From JACRCT01 sp049841135 (GTDB lineage Bacteria; Myxococcota; Myxococcia; Myxococcales; UBA5297): 64,000 nucleotides of DNA. A program made the position numbers and the translations under genes. The notes under the pieces were generated by a model that saw nothing but the letters and a program-made list of their open reading frames with translations, was not told the DNA's origin and did not search any database. This document shows positions 57,040 to 64,000 of this stretch, one piece after another. Location of the stretch: NCBI GenBank assembly GCA_049841135.1, contig JASGHK010000006.1, positions 744,001 through 808,000 on the forward strand. The letters run 5' to 3'. Each line of letters starts with the position of its first letter. The stretch's first letter is position 1.

Positions 57040-57603
57040 TTAGTAGACCCAGTGGCGGAAGCCGGGGGTCGCCTCGCCCTGCGGCGCACCATCCTGCTTG
57101 AACGGCTTGTCCGAGATTCGGAGCACCGTGCGCTTGCCCTGGCGCGGAGGCTTGCCGGGGCCCTCGGGAGGAAGGCGGTAGACGTCCTCGAAGACCACCG
57201 CGTGGAACTTCTTGCCCGCCTGCAGTCGGTACTCGGCCACGTAGATGGGCTTCTTGGCTTTCTCAATCTGCTCCTGCACCACCTCGGGCGCGGTCTTGTC
57301 GCCCGCCTTGAACTCCTTCTCGAAGGCCGGTGCGGCGTAGACGCGTACGCGGTTGAAGGGGAGCGCGGTGCGCTTGCCGTCGGCGAGCAGCAGGAGCGGA
57401 GCGTCGGAGTGGAAGGCGATGGTGTAGCTGTCGAGCCGGCCGCCCTCCTTCACGCCGTAGATCCACTCCCAATAGGCGCACTGGACCTTGCCCAGGAACG
57501 ACTGCTGGTCGCCGTCGACCTCCACCTCGAAAGGCGCGCCGATGGGGTGCGCCTTGAGGAAGTCGTCTTCGCTGACGATGGTGAAGCTCGGGGCAGGGGA
57601 CAT
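57040..57603 (-). CDS. Hypothetical protein of the radical-SAM/calpain cluster
   Basis: 187 residues from ATG 57603. Beta-rich with FEVEVDGDQQSFLGKVQCAY, WEWIYGVKEGGRLDSYTIAF and a Lys-rich middle (EQIEKAKKPIYVAEYRLQAG), ending FRHWVY. I recognise no family. The segment KKPIYVAEYR and YRLPPEGPG echo the PIYILPP repeats of the peptide gene but this may be chance. Directly between the radical-SAM gene (57 bases upstream) and the calpain gene (108 bases downstream), so likely an operon member. Confidence 0.6.
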   Translation of the reverse strand: MSPAPSFTIVSEDDFLKAHPIGAPFEVEVDGDQQSFLGKVQCAYWEWIYGVKEGGRLDSYTIAFHSDAPLLLLADGKRTALPFNRVRVYAAPAFEKEFKAGDKTAPEVVQEQIEKAKKPIYVAEYRLQAGKKFHAVVFEDVYRLPPEGPGKPPRQGKRTVLRISDKPFKQDGAPQGEATPGFRHWVY

Positions 57604-57660
57604 GGTCGGCTCTCGGGTGAGGAGGTTCGGAAAGGTCGACGCAGGAGTATCGGCCGACCG

Positions 57661-58680
57661 CTAGCGGCTTGTCGACTTGGAGTGCAGCCGGTACAGGCAT
57701 GCGGGCGACTCTCCCCGGACGTCGCCGGTGGCCGAGAGCGTCCTGCCGGGGCAGCCGCCCAGGCAGGTCTCCACCGCGGGGCAGCGCCGGCAGCGGCCCT
57801 TGGGCAGCTCGGCCAGCAACTCGCGCTGCACCTTGAACATCGCCGGGGCGCGCAACAGGTCGGCGATGGGCCGGTCGCGGACGTTGCCCACCCGGTACTC
57901 GGGGACCATCAGCGCGGTGCAGGGATAGACGTCGCCGTTGGCGCACACGTAGAGCACCTTGCGGCCGGCGCCGCAGCTCGTGGTCGGCCGCCCGGGCCGC
58001 GGGCCGATGGGGCAGTCGAGGATGACGTCCACCTCGCCGGCGGGCGCGTCGGCGCGGGCTTCGGCGACCTCCAGGAAGCGGCGGACGCTGGCCTGCTTCC
58101 AGGGACGCTCGTCGTAGCGAGCGCCCTTGGCGCGGCCGAACGGCGACCAGGGCGTATAGCGCAGCGTTCTCGTGCCCAGCTTCTTCGCCAACGCGAGCAT
58201 CTCCTCGATCTCCGGCGCCGTCTCCGGCGAGAAGAGCGTGCAGACCGTGACCTGCAGCCCCTGGCGCGCGCCTTCCTCGATGGCGGCCACAGCGCGCTCG
58301 AAGGCGTCCTTGGGACCTAAGCGGTAGCGTTCTGCGCGGGCGCGGTCGGGGCCGTCCAGGCTGACCTGGAGCGTCGAGAGGCCGCTTCTCGCGAGGCTCT
58401 CCAGGCGCTGCCTGCTGGCGAAGTAGCCGTTGGTGGGCAGCCCGACCTGGGCGCCGAGCTTCGTCGCAAAGGCCGTCAGCTCGTCGAGGTCCTTGCGCAG
58501 CAGCGGCTCGCCGCCGGACCAGCCGATGGCGTCTGCGCCGGCCTCGATCAGCTCGCGGATGAGCGTCTTGACCTCGGCCCCGGTCAGCTCGCCGGCCGGC
58601 CGTCGCCCTGCGTCCACGAAGCAGTGGACGCAGCGGAAGTTGCACGCGCGTGTGGCTTCGATGCCGGCGGAAAACCCCAT
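57661..58680 (-). CDS. Radical-SAM/SPASM enzyme (peptide-modifying type), gene 2 of the cluster
   Basis: 339 residues. The 4Fe-4S cluster motif is CNFRCVHC (C13, C17, C20), with IGWSGGEPLLRKD as the GGE motif. The C-terminal SPASM domain has GDVYPC, then GRCRRCPAVETCLGGCPG and ACLYRL, enough Cys for two auxiliary clusters. SPASM enzymes mostly modify ribosomal peptides (crosslinks, epimers or thioethers). No RiPP recognition element domain is visible in this protein. ATG overlaps nothing; a hairpin terminator lies between it and the peptide gene upstream. Confidence 0.9.
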   Translation of the reverse strand: MGFSAGIEATRACNFRCVHCFVDAGRRPAGELTGAEVKTLIRELIEAGADAIGWSGGEPLLRKDLDELTAFATKLGAQVGLPTNGYFASRQRLESLARSGLSTLQVSLDGPDRARAERYRLGPKDAFERAVAAIEEGARQGLQVTVCTLFSPETAPEIEEMLALAKKLGTRTLRYTPWSPFGRAKGARYDERPWKQASVRRFLEVAEARADAPAGEVDVILDCPIGPRPGRPTTSCGAGRKVLYVCANGDVYPCTALMVPEYRVGNVRDRPIADLLRAPAMFKVQRELLAELPKGRCRRCPAVETCLGGCPGRTLSATGDVRGESPACLYRLHSKSTSR

Positions 58681-58728
58681 GGGACCTCACCCCTGAGCCT
58701 GTCGATGCAAGGGGCCACAGGCCCTTCA

Positions 58729-58764
58729 AACGAGAACGGCCCGCCGAAGCGGGCCGCTCTCTCA
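58729..58764 (-). terminator. Terminator between the repeat peptide and the second radical-SAM gene
   Basis: On the minus strand CGGCCCGC, loop TTCG, GCGGGCCG, then TTCTCGTTTG. An eight-pair stem with a UUCG tetraloop. It would make the peptide mRNA more abundant than downstream genes, as is usual for a RiPP precursor. Confidence 0.7.
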
Positions 58765-58781
58765 AGATGCATCGGACCGCG

Positions 58782-59435
58782 CTACTTCTTCACCTTGATG
58801 TTCGGCGGAAGGATGTAGATGGGCTTGTCGTCCTTCTTGGGCGGAAGGATGTAGATGGGGTGGTCGTCGTTCTTCCCCGGGGGCTTCGGGAGGGCGCCCG
58901 GGCTGCCCTGGCCGAACAGGACGTCCTTGGCCTTGTCGCTCATCTTCACCGAGCCAAGCGCGGCCTTGAGGAACTTGGCCACGTCCGAGCGGATGTTGCG
59001 GCCTTCCTTGTCGGCGTGAGCGATGTCGCGGTTGAACAGCTTGGCCATCGCGGTCGCCTCGGACAGCGAGACGACGCCGTTCTTGGTGGCCTTGTTGATC
59101 ACGGCCTGGTGCGCGTCGACGCCCGCCCACGGCGGAACGACCATGTACTTCGCCACGATCGGGCTGGGGACGACCATGTACTTGGCGGCGACGGGCGGCT
59201 TGCCACCGTTGTCCGCCGGCGGGCGCACCACCATGTACTTGGCGGCGACCGGCGGCTTCTCGGGGCTGGGCTTGGGCGGGGGGACCATGTACTTGATGGT
59301 CATCGCCGGCTTCTTGCTGGCCCGCTTCTCCTCGTTGACCAGCTTGAGGATGGAGTCCTGCTCGGCGCGGCTCAGCTCCCCGGACGCCTTGCCAGCAGAG
59401 CTCGGCAGCTTGGTTCCACTGATCTTCATGGGCAT
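58782..59435 (-). CDS. Candidate RiPP precursor with six Tyr-x-x-x-Pro repeats
   Basis: 217 residues from ATG 59435 (GGGGAGGA four bases upstream). It has KYMV followed by P-rich sequence four times (48-51, 66-69, 85-88, 96-99: IKYMVPPP, AAKYMVVRPP, AAKYMVVPSP, VAKYMVVPPW) and PIYILPP twice near the end (193-199, 205-211). Between them, residues ~108-175 form a helical domain (INKATKNGVVSLSEATAMAK ... VAKFLKAALGSVKMSDKAKD) resembling the calpain N-terminus. N-terminal residues are Lys/Ser-rich. Flanked by two radical-SAM/SPASM genes, the Tyr motifs are the likely modified sites (inference). No known RiPP class is evident to me. It could instead be a secreted or structural repeat protein. Confidence 0.65.
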   Translation of the reverse strand: MPMKISGTKLPSSAGKASGELSRAEQDSILKLVNEEKRASKKPAMTIKYMVPPPKPSPEKPPVAAKYMVVRPPADNGGKPPVAAKYMVVPSPIVAKYMVVPPWAGVDAHQAVINKATKNGVVSLSEATAMAKLFNRDIAHADKEGRNIRSDVAKFLKAALGSVKMSDKAKDVLFGQGSPGALPKPPGKNDDHPIYILPPKKDDKPIYILPPNIKVKK

Positions 59436-59516
59436 CTTCGTCCTCCCCTGCGGCGACCCCTCTGAGGATCGCGAAAGAGTGTCTGCGCGAGCGCTGATGT
59501 AGAAGCTTGTCCTACA

Positions 59517-60647
59517 TTATCCCCTGGCCCCCCGCTTGAGTTGCTTCACGGTGGCTTTCCCCTGTTGCTTCGAGGGCTTGGCTGCGCGGTCTTCAACGGC
59601 CTTCAAGCAGTAGGGGGCCTGTCCGGCGTGACCGTGGACCGAGATGGAGCTGGCGCTGCAGCCGCCGCGGCAGACCTCGGCGACGGAGCAGGAGCGGCAG
59701 CCGCCGCGCAGCCTGGACTTCTTGAACTGTCGCGTGAAGGCGAAGGCCCCGGGGCGGCTCCAGATGCGCTCCAGACCCTCTTCGAGGACGTTCCCCTCGA
59801 TGAAGGCGTCGTCAATGATCGACAGGCAGGCCTTGACGTTGCCGTTGCTCTGGATGCCGGCGAGCCGCAGCCCGGCCTGGCAGCCCTGCCACTCATCCTC
59901 GCCGCGCATGCCGTGCTCGATGGAGGAGAGGTAGCCGAGGCAGTCGCCGGGGTAGACCTGCATCTGGGTGCCCTTCACCTTGCGGCGGAAGCGGCTGACG
60001 AAGGTCGCGACCTGGGCGTACTCGACGGGCGAGAGGTTGAGGTCGCCGTGCTCCTTGGCGCGGCCGAAGGGGGTCGTGATCTGCACCTGCCAGCAGTACG
60101 GCTCGAGCTCGCGCAGCAAGGTGTTCCCCAGATCCTCGAGGGTGTGGAGGTTGGCGTGGCTGACGGTGGTGATGACGGCCGCCGGAATGCCGGCCGCCTT
60201 CACGGCCTTCGCGCCCCCGAGCGCGCGATCGAAAGAACCCTTCAGGCAGCGGATGTCGTCATGGACCTCGCGGGTGCCGTCGATGCTCACTGCGAGGTGA
60301 AAGCCGCCGTCGGCGATCTTCGCCAGCTGCTTGACCACGCGGGCATTGAGGCCCCAGCCGTTGGTGAGCAGCCCCACCTGGATGCCCGAGCCGATGAGGG
60401 CCTGGAGGATCTCCTGCCAGTCAGGGCGGAGCAGCGTCTCGCCGCCGGTGAGGACGATGCGCGGAATGCCCATATCCGCGAATTGCCGGCACAGGTCGAG
60501 CGCCTCGCGGGTCGAGAGCTCCTGCTTGCGAGCAGCGCCGGCGGTGGAGCCGCAGTGGCGGCAGCGCATGTTGCAGCGCAGGGTCGTCTCCCAGCCGACG
60601 ACCTCGGGCGCAGGAAGATGGGTGACGGTGTTTCGGGCGGTAGGCAT
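59517..60647 (-). CDS. Radical-SAM/SPASM enzyme, gene 1 of the cluster
   Basis: Start taken as ATG 60647 (MPTARNTVTHLPAPEVVGWE); the open frame upstream has no coding look. 376 residues. Cluster motif CNMRCRHC (C25, C29, C32), RIVLTGGETLLRPD, and the SPASM region CLGYLSS ... GCQAG ... LRGGCRSCSVAEVCRGGCSA ... PYCLKA. A Lys-rich tail (KPSKQQGKATVKQLKRGARG) ends it. It is the first gene of the minus-strand cluster, 81 bases before the peptide gene. It and the other enzyme differ strongly in sequence, so they probably act on different residues or steps. Confidence 0.9.
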   Translation of the reverse strand: MPTARNTVTHLPAPEVVGWETTLRCNMRCRHCGSTAGAARKQELSTREALDLCRQFADMGIPRIVLTGGETLLRPDWQEILQALIGSGIQVGLLTNGWGLNARVVKQLAKIADGGFHLAVSIDGTREVHDDIRCLKGSFDRALGGAKAVKAAGIPAAVITTVSHANLHTLEDLGNTLLRELEPYCWQVQITTPFGRAKEHGDLNLSPVEYAQVATFVSRFRRKVKGTQMQVYPGDCLGYLSSIEHGMRGEDEWQGCQAGLRLAGIQSNGNVKACLSIIDDAFIEGNVLEEGLERIWSRPGAFAFTRQFKKSRLRGGCRSCSVAEVCRGGCSASSISVHGHAGQAPYCLKAVEDRAAKPSKQQGKATVKQLKRGARG

Positions 60648-60850
60648 GAGGGCGGCAAGTCTGGCATGGGGGCCGAGTGGCGAACAACTCGGGGGACAGC
60701 CTCGAGGTGTTCCAGCCCGCACGCGCAGTCGGGCAGGGTGCGGCGGCCGGCACCCCTCGCCCGAAGTGGTGGCGGCGGTTGAAAGCCGGGAGCCGGCTGC
60801 ACAGCTTCTCCGGGTCGTTTGACCGCAGCAGGGGTGGCGTGGAGGGCGGG

Positions 60851-61174
60851 ATGGGAAAGGTTCTGCTCTGGCTGACGATGGTCCTCCTCGCCGTCGGCGT
60901 GCTGGCCCGCTGGCAGAGCGCGCGGCAGGTGGAGCGGGCTTCGGAGTTGGTGGATCGCAGCCGCGACGCGAGCCATGCCTTCGCGGCCTCCCTGGACGGG
61001 CATCACAGCCAAGCCGAGGTCCTGCTCCTGGACGCCCGCCGTGTTGAGCTCCTTGGCGCAGCGCGCTGGCGCGCGGCCGGCTGGCTGTCGTGGGCGGTAG
61101 CGCTCGCCGCACTGCTGGGCGCCTGGGTGGGGCAGAGCTTCGTGGCGCGCGGGAGGCAGCCGGTCGGTGCCTAG
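60851..61174 (+). CDS. Small two-helix membrane protein
   Basis: 107 residues from ATG 60851 (GGAGGG upstream). Helices MGKVLLWLTMVLLAVGVLAR and ARWRAAGWLSWAVALAALLG flank a soluble helix (SARQVERASELVDRSRDASH). The plan recalls MCP-like 4-helix-bundle sensors lacking a signalling domain, or a plain membrane protein. Divergent from the radical-SAM gene. Function unknown. Confidence 0.5.
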   Translation: MGKVLLWLTMVLLAVGVLARWQSARQVERASELVDRSRDASHAFAASLDGHHSQAEVLLLDARRVELLGAARWRAAGWLSWAVALAALLGAWVGQSFVARGRQPVGA

Positions 61175-61219
61175 CGTGCAGCCCTCTACAGCCCAAGGCC
61201 TACAGGCTACAGCCTGCTG

Positions 61220-61248
61220 TTGACCCTCCCGGGCGGCCCCCGTAAGGT
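61220..61248 (+). promoter_or_regulatory. Possible promoter of aspS
   Basis: TTGACC at 61220-61225 and TAAGGT at 61243-61248, 17 bases apart; the ATG is at 61322. The -10 is a weak match. Confidence 0.45.
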
Positions 61249-61321
61249 TCGCCCAAATCGCCCCCCTCCGCTCCTCATCCAAGGCGAAGAGGAGCAGGTC
61301 GCGGGCGCGGAGGCCACACCC

Positions 61322-63130
<1,809 letters not shown>

Positions 63131-63131
<1 letters not shown>

Positions 63132-64000
63132 TGCGCAAGCGGCTCAAGGTCGACGTCCGGCCGCAGAAGGGCGGCCCGCTCATCGGCTGGCTCGGCCAGC
63201 GGATCAGCGGCGCCCGCGAGGTCGCCAGCCGGCGCTTCGCGGTGGACCGGTACTACGACCTGGCCATCGACCCCGAGGCCGCGGCCGATCCCGCCGGGGC
63301 CTTCCGGGCGCACGTCAACCGCCCGGGCCGCGGCCTCGACCTGCACGCCCCCGAGGCGCAGGACCGCCTCAAGCTCCTCTTGGGCCACTACCACCCGGCC
63401 CAGTCGCTCAGCTCGCCCGACGCCCTGGTCTTCAACGTCTTCAGCCCCTTCGGCCGCCCGCGGGTCAGCCGCCGCTGGCTCAACGAGGTGCTCGCCGCCG
63501 CGTTCGGCCCGCTCGACTACCCCGCCGACTGGATCGTGCGGATGTGGTACCGCGAGGAGGTCGAGGTCCAGGGGCTGGCGGCGACCATCGAGGTCGAGGA
63601 GGCCTGCTCGCTGGTGGCCTCCGGCGGCTGGAAGTTCCTGGTGGTCGCGGCCTGGCAGGACGACCTGCCCGACGGGGTCGCCGACGCGGTCACGCTCTCG
63701 GCGGAGCCCTTGCGCAAGAGCCCGCAGGAGAAGAGCGGCCTGCTCGTCATCGTGCCCTCGCCGGGCCACTATCCCCCCGCGCACGACCCCTCCTCGGTCT
63801 TCCGGCGCTACTTCATGCCCCAGCACGACGGCTACCTGCTCACCCCAGCGGCCACCGACCTGCCCTGCCGGGTGCGCGTGGTGACCTGGGAGTCGTTGGG
63901 CGAGCGGGCCGACGTGCACCCCCATGGCGTGGAGCTGCGCGCCTACGTCGGCTGGCGCGTGGCGCTCGTCGAAGGGGCGCAGGCCGAGCCGGCTCCCTGA
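63131..64000 (+). CDS. Hypothetical protein downstream of aspS
   Basis: 289 residues from ATG 63131, overlapping the aspS stop (TGATG), ending TGA at the last base of the window. LKVDVRPQKGGPLIGWLGQR, RYYDLAIDPEAAADPAGAFR, VRMWYREEVEVQGLAATIEV and VITY-free beta segments such as LLVIVPSPGHYPPAHDPSSV suggest a soluble mixed fold, with HYHPAQSLSSPDALVF and a His-rich motif near the end (DVHPHGVELRAYVGW). I do not know the family. Confidence 0.6.

Overview
The window is 64 kb of very GC-rich bacterial DNA. Gene style points to a myxobacterium-like member of the Myxococcota (inference): an FHA/sigma-54 activator coupled to a Ser/Thr kinase, many lipoproteins with Cys-rich, EGF-like or DNDGDG repeats, very large secreted proteins and SPASM radical-SAM enzymes. 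There is no rRNA, so taxonomy rests on these features only.

Layout. 1-20.2 kb is an exopolysaccharide locus (tail of a tyrosine autokinase, DegT-type aminotransferase, Wzy-like polymerase, Wzx-like flippase, two glycosyltransferases). Four blocks of unrelated cargo interrupt it: an EGF/PPC lipoprotein; a membrane protein with a propeller-like C-terminus plus a 79-bp palindrome array; an ATPase-nuclease; and an IscA-like protein with two hypothetical genes. Each block is bordered by a truncated, diverged second copy of the end of a neighbouring polysaccharide gene. 20.2-27.5 kb holds a small CXXC protein, a 7TM chemoreceptor-like protein, an M19-like peptidase, a coiled-coil lipoprotein, tRNA-Ser(UGA) and a pentapeptide-repeat protein. 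27.5-42.7 kb is a copper/redox secretion cluster: two half-complementary multicopper oxidases, a ~2,480-residue cupredoxin/beta-helix protein, SCO1, a cytochrome c-binding protein fusion and an outer-membrane barrel. 42.8-43.1 kb holds tRNA-Ser(GCU) and tRNA-Arg(ACG). 43.2-54.9 kb holds the sigma-54 regulator/kinase pair, lipoproteins, a methyltransferase with an Rnl2-type RNA ligase, a NifX-DUF2249 fusion, a class A beta-lactamase-like protein and Hsp20. 54.9-60.6 kb (minus strand) is the most novel-looking part: two radical-SAM/SPASM enzymes around a peptide with six Tyr-hydrophobic-Pro-Pro repeats, followed by an unknown protein and a calpain-family protease that seems to share a helical domain with the repeat peptide. 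The window ends with aspartyl-tRNA synthetase and a hypothetical gene.

Sequence quality. At least fourteen genes or gene segments, including essential aspS, are broken by single-base insertions, nearly all inside GATC or AGCT-containing sites (GAGCTC read as GAAGCTC, GATC as GAATC). I treat these as probable systematic sequence errors and give the full-length gene, naming each break.
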